Shown piece after piece: positions 56,301-63,723 of a stretch of 64,000 nucleotides of DNA; the first letter of the stretch is position 1, and each line of letters starts with the position of its first letter. This DNA comes from Bacteroidetes bacterium ADurb.Bin037 (GTDB lineage Bacteria; Bacteroidota; Bacteroidia; Bacteroidales; UBA932). The position numbers and the translations under genes were made by a program. The DNA lies in NCBI GenBank assembly GCA_002071175.1, contig MWER01000005.1, positions 108,095 through 172,094 of the forward strand. The letters run 5' to 3'. The notes under the pieces were generated by a model. It searched no databases. It was not told the DNA's origin and saw nothing but the letters and a program-made list of their open reading frames with translations.

Positions 56301-56804
56301 GCTGAAGATAAGAACGTCATCCGGCTTTACAGAAATGGTATATGCCCCGTTGGAATCTGTCGTAGCAGTGTTCACGGTGCCTTTTACTATTATAGTAGCC
56401 CCCACAATTGGGGTGTCTGTTTCGTCTGTAACCACCCCCCGGATCGTACGCTGATTGCTCTGTTGTGAGAAAGCTTGCTGTTTCTCGCCGGACGTATCAC
56501 CTGATTTTTTATAAATCACAATGATTTTTCCTTTAATAGAATATTCCAATGTACTGTCCAGAATGGTTTCAAGAACCGTTGTAACAGATGCATTATTAAA
56601 AGAAGCCGTTACAGCAGGGCTTGCATTCACATCAACCGTTTCGTACATGATTGACATCCCCGACTGCTTTTCAACCTCTTTAAGAACGGTTTTCAAAGGT
56701 GTGTTGTTAAACACTTTGGTTACCGTTTGTCCATAAGACAAAAATCCCAACAATACCATAATTGTAGAGATTAAAAGTCTTTTTCGCATTAGGTTTTGTT
56801 TCAT
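53394..56804 (-). CDS. SusC/RagA-family TonB-dependent outer-membrane transporter with STN domain
   Basis: An 1136-residue transporter. After the signal peptide (about 25 residues, ending YGQ) comes an STN domain (residues 30-100, VFNNTPLKTVLKEVEKQSGM), a carboxypeptidase-like domain (GVVTDETDTPIVGATIIVKG), the plug (YGVAKKSSFSGSA, then DAAAASLYGSRAANGVV) and a beta-barrel ending in phenylalanine (TIGLNVTF). The STN domain indicates signal transfer to the FecR anti-sigma factor encoded upstream. Imports the SusD-captured nutrient; probably peptides, given the downstream S9 peptidase. Confidence 0.95.
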   Translation of the reverse strand: MKQNLMRKRLLISTIMVLLGFLSYGQTVTKVFNNTPLKTVLKEVEKQSGMSIMYETVDVNASPAVTASFNNASVTTVLETILDSTLEYSIKGKIIVIYKKSGDTSGEKQQAFSQQSNQRTIRGVVTDETDTPIVGATIIVKGTVNTATTDSNGAYTISVKPDDVLIFSFLGYQSVELEVGGRMTVDVQMLSAATPLDEVMVVAYGVAKKSSFSGSAAVVHSQEITANPSASFEKSLQGKVAGLQVVAASGQPGASTSYRIRGTGSLHGSNEPLYVIDGVATTSADYSVAANRAYSTSSILSSLNPQDIESVTVLKDAAAASLYGSRAANGVVIITTKSGKSGEGKLSFNAQLGVASVPKTFSLMSSADYYQVVFTDYYNTRMAAGHSAADAAIWANAQTQGLITFNPFNMAQPFGADGKLVSGARTIVDTDWQDEVFNPALTQDYNLSFSGGTNAVSYYVSGGYYNQDGTTPAANYKRYSGKANIDARIKKWLKAGLNTTFSYSEQNTEVASGAGASPLYNALKFPSGVPVYLTDSQGNYILDEEGNKQFNWLNPVSKDFNPVAIPHMDTWLTKTYRFLASFYVQVEFTKGLTFKSIFSPDYVSLYEIIFWNKEHGNGPAYGGRSERHQTHDLMYTSTNTLNYETTFADNHHLSAMLGYEVWKSKREYALAQGTDFAFNFMTELDAAASALSPSSYTTQESLISYIARAEYDYAGKYFVSGSFRRDGSSVFGSDNKWGNFWSAGVSWRLDQENFIKNVHWINTLKVRASYGTSGNNRGLGRYQSLGLWSASPNYNYANASGFAHTQLSNPGLGWEKQAMLNLGVDFAFLSNRLYGSLEYFHKTSKDLLYEYPLPTSTGFKSIMMNMAKVQNAGLEFELNANIIRGKEWNWNLQFNISGSRDKILNLAGDDDLPMDLEKKIWKIGYSQYEFYMPTWAGVDPATGNPLWVKDNSTTSDYSSATNEFHGRATPDFYGGLTNSVSWKGFNLSVFLFYSVGGLVYDGLYATVLHEGNSAGSQLHTDALKAWTPTNTNTNVPKYSNSNSNLSNSASSRFLYDATYIKLKNVSLSYTLPSSAVNKLGFLAGARIFVNADNLYTWFKDDWKGYDDLDIYGIGGFSDDPTLPISRTITIGLNVTF

Positions 56805-56815
56805 AGATGTATTAT

Positions 56816-57790
56816 TTAAAGTGTTATGGTTAAGGTTCTTCCGTCTTGTTCAATGGTCATGGGAATAATTAGAGATAAGGCATTCAGCACATCTGTGATC
56901 GTTTCTCCGTTATTTAGAGATACGTTCAGAGCTTTAGCAGTCTTTTGTTCCGATGTGAAAATAATATCAACGTCATATTGACGGGACAATCTTCTGAATA
57001 ACTCATCGAAAGTAATGGAATCATATTCTATCCTCCCTTCTGTCCAGGATATGAACTGTTCAGCATAGGTAGAATAGACGGATTTCACATTCAGGGACAA
57101 ATCATAGATCACAACGTCATCAGGATGCATCATTAATCCGCACGCATCATCTCCAAACTGCAGCAGGCCTTCAAGTAACGCAGCTGTCAGTACTTGTTCC
57201 TCAGGATAGGCTGTAACGTTGAATTTGGTGCCTTTAACCAAAAGAGGGCAATCTTTCGCATATACAATAAAAGGAATATCCTCTTTCTTTTTAACTTCAA
57301 AATAGGCTTCTCCCGATAAAATGACTGTTCTGGTTTTTTTATTATAATCAGCTGGACAAGTGAGTGTTGTGGCCGCATTAAGCCAAACGACCGTTCCATC
57401 TGGCAATGTCACTCTGCTTCTCTCTGCACAATGGGTTTCAAAAACAAGCGATGCCTCCTGGCTCTTTTTTGTAAACATGCTATAGATGTTTACCGAAAAG
57501 AAAATAATCAGAAAAACTGCCGCTACCGCTGCAATACGATGCCATATTCTTTTCTTATTTTCTGTACCCGATTGCATGTTTACCCTGTATTTAAGTCTTT
57601 CCCATAATAACAGTACGTTTTCCTGAGGCTTGTGACCGGCTATCCATTCCCGTTCCCAGTTTCTGAATAAAATCAGATTTTTATGATTCTTATTTACGAA
57701 TTCAAAAAGAATTCGTTCTTCATCTTTTGAAATAGAGCCTTCAAAATAATTAATTGCTAAATAATGAATATCACTGTTGTCTGATTCCAT
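56816..57790 (-). CDS. FecR-family anti-sigma factor
   Basis: A 324-residue inner-membrane regulator. The N-terminal about 80 residues are cytoplasmic, a membrane helix follows (IAAVAAVFLIIFFSVNIYSM), and the FecR domain lies at about 110-210 (RVTLPDGTVVWLNAATTLTC). A C-terminal STN-like region (ALNVSLNNGETITDVLNALS) receives the signal from SusC. It holds the neighbouring sigma factor inactive until the transporter is loaded. It lies 11 bases before SusC. Confidence 0.93.
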   Translation of the reverse strand: MESDNSDIHYLAINYFEGSISKDEERILFEFVNKNHKNLILFRNWEREWIAGHKPQENVLLLWERLKYRVNMQSGTENKKRIWHRIAAVAAVFLIIFFSVNIYSMFTKKSQEASLVFETHCAERSRVTLPDGTVVWLNAATTLTCPADYNKKTRTVILSGEAYFEVKKKEDIPFIVYAKDCPLLVKGTKFNVTAYPEEQVLTAALLEGLLQFGDDACGLMMHPDDVVIYDLSLNVKSVYSTYAEQFISWTEGRIEYDSITFDELFRRLSRQYDVDIIFTSEQKTAKALNVSLNNGETITDVLNALSLIIPMTIEQDGRTLTITL

Positions 57791-57896
57791 AATACTACTA
57801 TTATACTTATCATCTATTAAAACAACGATTAGGTGTTTTACCTAACCTTATTTAGAAAAATACTTTTAATGTTTTAATAAGCAGACAGCAACCAGC

Positions 57897-58457
57897 TCAC
57901 AACAATACTGCAGACAAAGGGCCATTTTTTTCAAAATGAGCGTTAAATGCCATAAGGGCCCTCCGTATATGTTTTTCAACCGCCGTCAAAGAAATGTCCA
58001 AACGGGAAGCAATATCTTTATTTTTTAAACCTTCAAAACGACTTAATAAAAAAACCTGCCGGCAACGTTTTGGAAGTTTGTCAACAACAATTTGAATTTG
58101 TTTTTCAAGTTCTTCGTAAAGAATAGAAGTGTTAGGCTCCATGTCAAAGTCGTAGTGATAAACCCGTTCCTCTCCCATATCATCGTGTATGTACTTTAAA
58201 CGCTGTAACTTAACTACATTCAGGTGTTTGAGATGATTTAGGCAAGCATTCCGGACCATGGTAAAAAGAAGTGGTTTTACTGCTAAAAATTCGAATTTAT
58301 CTATCCTTTCCCAAAAACGCATAAAACAATCCTGCACAATATCCTGGGCAATATCACGGCTGGAAACAAAACGCATGGCGTAATTGATCAACCGAGGAGA
58401 ATAATTCAGAAAACTTTCCTTCAGTATTTGTTCTTTATCCTTCGTTCCGAATAACAT
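57897..58457 (-). CDS. ECF-type RNA polymerase sigma factor
   Basis: A 186-residue sigma-70 factor of the ECF group. Region 2 contains DIAQDIVQDCFMRFWERI; region 4 contains the helix-turn-helix KNKDIASRLDISLTAVEKHI. It should drive the SusC operon when released by FecR. A 106-base gap separates it from FecR. A consensus promoter box lies just upstream. Confidence 0.93.
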   Translation of the reverse strand: MLFGTKDKEQILKESFLNYSPRLINYAMRFVSSRDIAQDIVQDCFMRFWERIDKFEFLAVKPLLFTMVRNACLNHLKHLNVVKLQRLKYIHDDMGEERVYHYDFDMEPNTSILYEELEKQIQIVVDKLPKRCRQVFLLSRFEGLKNKDIASRLDISLTAVEKHIRRALMAFNAHFEKNGPLSAVLL

Positions 58458-58481
58458 GCCTTATTGGTGCTGATTTTATTA

Positions 58482-58489
58482 CAAAGTTA
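58482..58489 (-). promoter_or_regulatory. -7 promoter box for the ECF sigma gene
   Basis: On the - strand TAACTTTG matches TAnnTTTG exactly, 24 bases before the sigma factor start. The 319-base gap 58458-58776 is otherwise AT-rich and holds this box, the cas6 box and an 8-bp inverted repeat (attagctt/aagctaat) near 58670; no CRISPR repeats. Confidence 0.5.
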
Positions 58490-58552
58490 AGCGATTTCCT
58501 TTTAAATTGGAATTACTACTTTAGCTGGGATACAGAATTAAGCATAAAAGTT

Positions 58553-58560
58553 TAAATTTG
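58553..58560 (+). promoter_or_regulatory. -7 promoter box upstream of cas6
   Basis: TAAATTTG matches TAnnTTTG, 217 bases before the cas6 start. If real, the cas operon has a long leader. Confidence 0.35.
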
Positions 58561-58776
58561 TGCAACATGAGAAAATAAAGAAGATATTACTCCCATAAAT
58601 TCCGGAGTACAGGGTAAGTTTAACAAAGGCAATGACTTTACTCTATGACAACGACAAGAAAAACACAGAATTAGCTTAAAAGCTAATCCGGTGGTTGAAA
58701 GATAGGGAGTAATAAAAACGGTAACGGCAGGTCTGGTAAATTGATCCGGATAAAATCAATAAATAATTGTAGTTCT

Positions 58777-59625
58777 ATGAGATTTCAATTAACCTTAACC
58801 CGAACCACAAAGCAACGTATGTTGCCCATGGATTACCAGTATTACATCAGTGCATGGATTTATAAAGTACTAAAACAGGCCGACAGGGATTTTGCCGCCT
58901 TCCTTCATGAAAAAGGGTACGGTCAAAGCGAAACTAAACTATACAAACTTTTTTGCTTCTCACAAATGAATTTTGGAAAGCCCAAACTGTGGAAAGAAAA
59001 AAAACTATTTGAAATTTCAGCACATAAAATCGGCCTCCGGATTAGTTTTGATGTTTCCGAGGCTGCTTTACTATTCATAAAAGGACTGTTTATGAACCAG
59101 GAATTCTACCTTGGTGACAAGTTCAACGGGATTGACTTTACAGTAACTAATATAGAAGCTCTTCCTGAACCGATATTTTCTGAGACTATGTGTTACCGCC
59201 TCCAAACACCCTGGGTGGTAAGCTATAAAACCAAAAACGATAAGTATCCGAAATATCTAAGCCCTTACGAGAAGGGGTTTTGCGAACTTTCAGTAAAACA
59301 TATTGCCGAAAAATATACAAATACAAAGAAGAAGAAAATTACTCCGGATGATTTGATCTTCAGACTTTACAATGGAAAAGGTCCGGACGGAACTCCGATT
59401 TTCAGGGAACCCGAACCAGCTACATGGCTGAAAGAATCTAAGTACTGGAAAAGACAGGGTTTCCTGATTAAGCCAGGGACAAAGGAAGAATCACGTGTTG
59501 TGGGCAATCTGTTTAGTTTTGAATTGACAGCTCCGATTGAAGTACATCGTATGATTTGGGATGCCGGTATCAGCGAAAAAAGCTCGGAAGGATTTGGATG
59601 GGTGGATTTGCTTTATCTGCTCTGA
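58777..59625 (+). CDS. cas6: CRISPR-associated endoribonuclease Cas6
   Basis: The ATG at 58777 begins MRFQLTLTRTTKQRML, the Cas6 opening strand; 282 residues. The rest carries the paired RRM-like folds (YISAWIYKVLKQADRDFAAF near the start, ELTAPIEVHRMIWDAG late) and the C-terminal glycine-rich loop SSEGFGWVDLLY. Cas6 cuts CRISPR transcripts into guide RNAs. First gene of the operon; the next starts 379 bases later across a non-coding gap. Confidence 0.9.
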   Translation: MRFQLTLTRTTKQRMLPMDYQYYISAWIYKVLKQADRDFAAFLHEKGYGQSETKLYKLFCFSQMNFGKPKLWKEKKLFEISAHKIGLRISFDVSEAALLFIKGLFMNQEFYLGDKFNGIDFTVTNIEALPEPIFSETMCYRLQTPWVVSYKTKNDKYPKYLSPYEKGFCELSVKHIAEKYTNTKKKKITPDDLIFRLYNGKGPDGTPIFREPEPATWLKESKYWKRQGFLIKPGTKEESRVVGNLFSFELTAPIEVHRMIWDAGISEKSSEGFGWVDLLYLL

Positions 59626-59718
59626 CACGTTCATACAAACCCGTAGGGTGGGTATTAGTAATAATAAGGTTGTAGTAAGTATATTTACAATCGTAAAGTA
59701 TAAGAAAAATATATATAA

Positions 59719-59741
59719 AGGCGGACAGAAACTGTCCGCCT
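59719..59741. terminator. GC-rich hairpin in the cas6-cas5 gap
   Basis: aggcggacag and ctgtccgcct form a perfect 10-bp stem around AAA, 94 bases after cas6. The + side is followed by A-rich sequence, the - side by a T-rich tract, so it is not a textbook terminator for cas6. It may be a processing or attenuation structure. The rest of the 379-base gap 59626-60004 is AT-rich; I see no CRISPR repeat in it. Confidence 0.45.
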
Positions 59742-59923
59742 AAAAATACGAAAGTTATCAACAACCGTAATTAAATATTATGGCAATAAGAAAAACTAAA
59801 TTCAAAAAATAGAATGAAAATTGAATGCTACTGATGAATATTACTTCGAATCAATGGATCAGAAATTAATATTTTGAAGTTATTGGGCAAATTGTTTAAG
59901 AAACTTCTTTAAAAAGATAAAGT

Positions 59924-59998
59924 ATGCTACAAAATATTAAAACAATTGACTACGAATGGCTAACCACACGTTTGTATTATGAGAACAATAAAAATTAA
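59924..59998 (+). other. 24-codon open frame just before cas5, significance unknown
   Basis: The frame reads MLQNIKTIDYEWLTTRLYYE and ends NNKN six bases before the cas5 ATG. It has protein-like composition but no recognised family; it could be a leader peptide or a remnant. Confidence 0.15.
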
Positions 59999-60004
59999 TG
60001 AAAT

Positions 60005-60727
60005 ATGCATAAGTTAAATTTATCAATTCTCAAGAAAATTCCAGAACTCAACCTAAAGGTTATTTTGGAAATTGAACCCTTGGCGCCTCTATCAATGGTT
60101 AGTGAGTTGCCTGGCTCATATTATAAAACATTGAAGAATCCGGACAAGAAAATGCTTTGCGGACTTTTTGAAAACATTTTGGGTTGGCATATTGATTTAG
60201 CTGACCGAAAAGCAATAATCAAAGAACTTACAAAACTGAGAAAAGAGCAGGCAAAGAAAGATCCTCGATTGAAGTTTAGAGATAGAACAAAAGGTTCAAC
60301 TTATGTTCCATTACTAATGGAATATTTTGAAATTGGACTCCAGTTTACTCCTATTACAAATTTTTATGATGATTTATGGAGTAAAGCTTATAGAAGATCT
60401 GATGCAGTTGTCCATCCCAAAGGAACATTCAATATTAGCTATGATCTAATTCGGCAAAAAAGAGAACTGAAACGAAGTGTAAAAAACCCCAGACAAGTTG
60501 ATGATAAAGCTTTGGAAATATTTTTTAAAGAACGTATTGAAAAGTTTCCACAGTATTATTCTACACCAACGAAACGGGAATATCTTTTTGCAAAGGGTAA
60601 CTATGAAATTCAGATAGAAATAGATAAGCACTTATATAAGATTTTGAAAGAACGACTAATGACTGAAAATCTAGGGTATTTAGGAAATAGTGAAGGTTGG
60701 GTTAACTTAAATTTTAAAGAACTATGA
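60005..60727 (+). CDS. cas5: Cas5 of a type I CRISPR system (PGING-like)
   Basis: A 240-residue RAMP protein. The N-terminal phrase IEPLAPLSMVSELPGSYYKT followed by MLCGLFENILGWHI is typical of the Cas5 variant found in the Porphyromonas gingivalis type of system (often named Cas5p). Cas5 holds the 5' handle of the guide RNA in Cascade. It overlaps the next gene by 4 bases (ATGA). Confidence 0.82.
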   Translation: MHKLNLSILKKIPELNLKVILEIEPLAPLSMVSELPGSYYKTLKNPDKKMLCGLFENILGWHIDLADRKAIIKELTKLRKEQAKKDPRLKFRDRTKGSTYVPLLMEYFEIGLQFTPITNFYDDLWSKAYRRSDAVVHPKGTFNISYDLIRQKRELKRSVKNPRQVDDKALEIFFKERIEKFPQYYSTPTKREYLFAKGNYEIQIEIDKHLYKILKERLMTENLGYLGNSEGWVNLNFKEL

Positions 60728-62277
60728 TAGCTGTTCATCCTTATATTAGATACGCTCAAGCATTGATTATGTGTGAAAATAATTTGAATGATTGTGACAA
60801 AATCACATCTGCACAAATTATTTCAGAAATTGAAAAGGGGCTTAATTCATTCCGACTTCGACCAGCTCAGGCAATCGATGGGAAAGATAAAGTAAAATTT
60901 GATTTTGTTCGAATTGAAAAAGGAAACCCCAAAAAAGGTTTGTTTCTTGCCCCCAATGTGATGTCAACAGATAAATCTTCCAGACATATCTGGAAAGAAG
61001 GAAACACCCTATTGTCAGAATTGGCAAAAGATTCTGTCAACAAATTAGATGATATATCAATGTCCGTAGCTCCTGTCGCTGGTGAATATCTTACTTTCTC
61101 TCTTCAAGGAAATATTGGAAGAGGTAATCCAAAGGTTTCAATATTAGAACAGGGATTAAGTGCTGTAACAACATTAACTCCAAACAAACCGTGTCTTCAG
61201 TATCGAATTGATAAGAAAAAAGAAATGCCAGAAATGTTTAATGTATGTATCATTCCTGATTTGCCTATTGAAAAATTGAAAAATTTCGTGCGTATTTTTA
61301 AACGGATGCTAAAATCTGAAACTGCCAATAATTTAATGTATGGTAATGTTAGTGCGACTCCATCTGGAAAAGGAAGCAATGAAAAAATCATATATGAAGC
61401 AAAAAGACCATTAATTTTTAATGGAAACTTTCCAAATCCGCCACGAAGTAGTGTATTAGGTAGTGTCGCTCTTCTTGGAGCAATCGGAGAATTTGCTAAA
61501 CAATCTCAATATTCAGAACAAGCAAAATCTGTACTAGAAAGTTTAAAGGATACAACAATGTATCTTATCAAATATGGGGGAGCAACAACCTTTACTTTTA
61601 ATCATTATGTTATTGATTTGGCAAAAGAAGGCAAACTTCGGTCAATTATTGACAGTCTCTACTATTCTAAACTTCACAATCAGGCTCAAAGAACAAGCAA
61701 TAATAGCGAATACCAAAAATTCGATTTGTTCACAAGTCGCTTTCTTCAATTATTTAATCACGCAGCATTTAAGGATTTTCTGGCTTTTCGCGCAGAATAT
61801 CCAAACGAAGTAACAATATTGTTTAACACATACTTTATTAAAATGGAAAAAATTGATCCAAAAATTGTATCGTCAGCTAGGGCATTAGGACAATGGCTCA
61901 ACAAGGCTGCCTATTTTGCTGCCAAAACTGAAATAAAAGAAGGTGCCTCTAATTATTGGGAGGAAGTACGAAGAGTAAAATCAAAATTTCTGATTGAACT
62001 GGAAAGTTCAACATTTTTAGCAAAGTCTGGTGATGCTCTGCTTGCTCAGGCTGTTGCAAAAGCTGGACGGTTATCCGGTCTTTATGCTCCTGAGTCAGCT
62101 GCTCTTTTTATGAAAAAAACAGCAAGTGGTGAATTACCTCTTGAAAATGCAAAAAATCTATTAATTGCTTTTTCTCGCTTAATAAATAAAGCAGAAAAGA
62201 AAGACACTCCAGATGAACTAAAAAGTAATGAAGATACTGAAGAAAATATTGAATCAGTTGATCATAGTGCAGAATAA
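60724..62277 (+). CDS. Cas8-like large Cascade subunit (Csp2/Cas8c-like)
   Basis: A 517-residue protein in the position of Cas8, between cas5 and cas7. It begins MIAVHPYIRYAQALIMCENN; the middle contains a Csp2-like SVLGSVALLGAIGEFAKQ and the C-terminal third is helical (GDALLAQAVAKAGRLSGLYA), as in the small-subunit-like part of Cas8c. Cas8 recognises the PAM and recruits Cas3. Assignment rests on gene order and on remembered PGING-type proteins, so moderate. Confidence 0.7.
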   Translation: MIAVHPYIRYAQALIMCENNLNDCDKITSAQIISEIEKGLNSFRLRPAQAIDGKDKVKFDFVRIEKGNPKKGLFLAPNVMSTDKSSRHIWKEGNTLLSELAKDSVNKLDDISMSVAPVAGEYLTFSLQGNIGRGNPKVSILEQGLSAVTTLTPNKPCLQYRIDKKKEMPEMFNVCIIPDLPIEKLKNFVRIFKRMLKSETANNLMYGNVSATPSGKGSNEKIIYEAKRPLIFNGNFPNPPRSSVLGSVALLGAIGEFAKQSQYSEQAKSVLESLKDTTMYLIKYGGATTFTFNHYVIDLAKEGKLRSIIDSLYYSKLHNQAQRTSNNSEYQKFDLFTSRFLQLFNHAAFKDFLAFRAEYPNEVTILFNTYFIKMEKIDPKIVSSARALGQWLNKAAYFAAKTEIKEGASNYWEEVRRVKSKFLIELESSTFLAKSGDALLAQAVAKAGRLSGLYAPESAALFMKKTASGELPLENAKNLLIAFSRLINKAEKKDTPDELKSNEDTEENIESVDHSAE

Positions 62278-62292
62278 TTAAAATAAACAAAA

Positions 62293-63219
62293 ATGAATAA
62301 AATGGAAATTAAAGGAATTTTAGTAACAGCATTAGCTCCGTTCAAAAATCATATTGCAAACGGAGGTGAAAAATTGTTAGGTAATGCATCTTCAATTAAA
62401 AGAAGACCTGACGGAAGAGTTTATATATCCGGCCAAATGCAACGTCATGTTCTTTTTTCAGCAATGGATCGGTTAAATATGGCTGATCCTAAAAAAGGAG
62501 AAACCTTTGTTTCAAATGGTGACGGTATCAGTAATTTAATTGAAAAAGATTTGCGTGCTGATATGGGTGGTTTCATGCACCCATCGAAAGGAGATTATTC
62601 TGGTAGAAGAACTGCCCCATTATCTGTAACCCCAGCCGTTGCAATTGATGAAAGCGAAGTGGGGCGAGATTTGTTGGTACGCATCCGGTTTGACGAATCA
62701 GATGACGCAAAAGACCAAGCTTTAGCTACCAAGGAATTTAGTCAATATGACCTGATGCACATGAATTTCTTTCTTGATATAAGTGCATTAAGCATTTCCA
62801 AAGCTTTTAAATACGAAGAAAGTTTCAATATTGGCACTAAATTTTTCAAACATGCCAATGATGCTGAAAGGAAACGTCGTGCACGGCTTTATCTGGAAGC
62901 AACCAGATTGATGAATGATTATGCCAGTCAAGCAAGAAATGCAGTGAGTGGTGAGCCACAGAAAGTGTTGATTATATTCGACACTATTTTAAGCCGTAAG
63001 GCAAGTCGGTATTATGTTGCTAGTGAACAGGAACAAAATAATATATTAGCAGAACTCGACACTCGCAAGGCAAAATACTTTATAGGTGATGATACAACTG
63101 AGAAAAGTGTTAATAAAGCGTATAACGAAGCTTTAGAATTTTTAGCTTCAAATGAACTTTATGATCCTGCAAAAGGTAATGAAGTTGTAACATTCGAACA
63201 GGCTTTCGGTAGTGAGTAA
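62293..63219 (+). CDS. cas7: Cas7 backbone subunit (Csp1-like)
   Basis: A 308-residue Cas7. The start GILVTALAPFKNHIANGGEK and RPDGRVYISGQMQRHVLFSA are the RNA-binding opening typical of Cas7 in type I-B/I-C-like systems; TAPLSVTPAVAIDESEV-like sequence (here TAPLSVTPAVAIDES) follows. It polymerises along the guide RNA. Its stop overlaps the GTG start of the broken cas3 by 8 bases. Confidence 0.85.
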   Translation: MNKMEIKGILVTALAPFKNHIANGGEKLLGNASSIKRRPDGRVYISGQMQRHVLFSAMDRLNMADPKKGETFVSNGDGISNLIEKDLRADMGGFMHPSKGDYSGRRTAPLSVTPAVAIDESEVGRDLLVRIRFDESDDAKDQALATKEFSQYDLMHMNFFLDISALSISKAFKYEESFNIGTKFFKHANDAERKRRARLYLEATRLMNDYASQARNAVSGEPQKVLIIFDTILSRKASRYYVASEQEQNNILAELDTRKAKYFIGDDTTEKSVNKAYNEALEFLASNELYDPAKGNEVVTFEQAFGSE

Positions 63220-63391
63220 CTACAAATACCCCAAATTGGCAAAACCTTCCGGCATTACACTTGAACAACATACCAAAAATGTAATGTCGGAAGGGAAGTT
63301 TTTGCTCGAACATAATTCTTTCATCGTTCAAAAATATAAAGAACGAGTTGGAAAAGATTTATTTGTCAGATTAGAGTATATTAGTGTCTAA
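63212..63391 (+). pseudogene. cas3 N-terminal fragment interrupted by an insertion sequence
   Basis: From a GTG at 63212, overlapping cas7, 59 codons read SNYKYPKLAKPSGITLEQHT and on to RLEYISV, then a stop created by the insertion. The LAKPSGITLEQHTKNV segment is the opening of the Cas3 HD nuclease domain, and the break comes just before the expected HD dyad. The remaining part of cas3 should lie beyond the element, outside this window. Without Cas3 the Cascade could bind but not degrade DNA. Confidence 0.75.
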
Positions 63392-63441
63392 AAAAACCGA
63401 GTACAAAACAAGGCGATATAAAGCGTTAAATTTGTACTCAA

Positions 63442-63723
63442 ATGGAAAAGAAAAAACGAAAATCAGCCAGCTTCAAGACAAGTGTTGTAATGGAGTTGCT
63501 ACGCGGTGAAACGATTGAAAACATAAGCCGCAAACACGGTCTGACAATGGCCGAGATCTCCGAATGGAGAGATGCTTTTATAGCCAACGGCATGGACGGC
63601 TTCAAAAAGAAGCCGGAAGAGGCCAAACTGGCAAGAGCTGAGCGACGTATAGGCCAGCTGGAAATGGAGCTGGATTTGGTAAAAAAAAAGAACGAGTTCA
63701 TTGCCAAACAAAGAAAGAGCTAG
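63442..63723 (+). CDS. IS3-family transposase OrfA
   Basis: A 93-residue DNA-binding helix-turn-helix protein (NISRKHGLTMAEISEWRDAF) with a C-terminal leucine-zipper-like helix (AERRIGQLEMELDLVKKKNE). It recognises the element ends. An A9 run at 63681-63689 (GTAAAAAAAAAG) allows the -1 ribosomal slip that fuses it to OrfB. Confidence 0.88.
   Translation: MEKKKRKSASFKTSVVMELLRGETIENISRKHGLTMAEISEWRDAFIANGMDGFKKKPEEAKLARAERRIGQLEMELDLVKKKNEFIAKQRKS

Noticed and set aside
59719..59741. Solitary CRISPR repeat near cas6
   Set aside because: Only one copy is present and there are no neighbouring repeats or spacers; it is better described as a hairpin.
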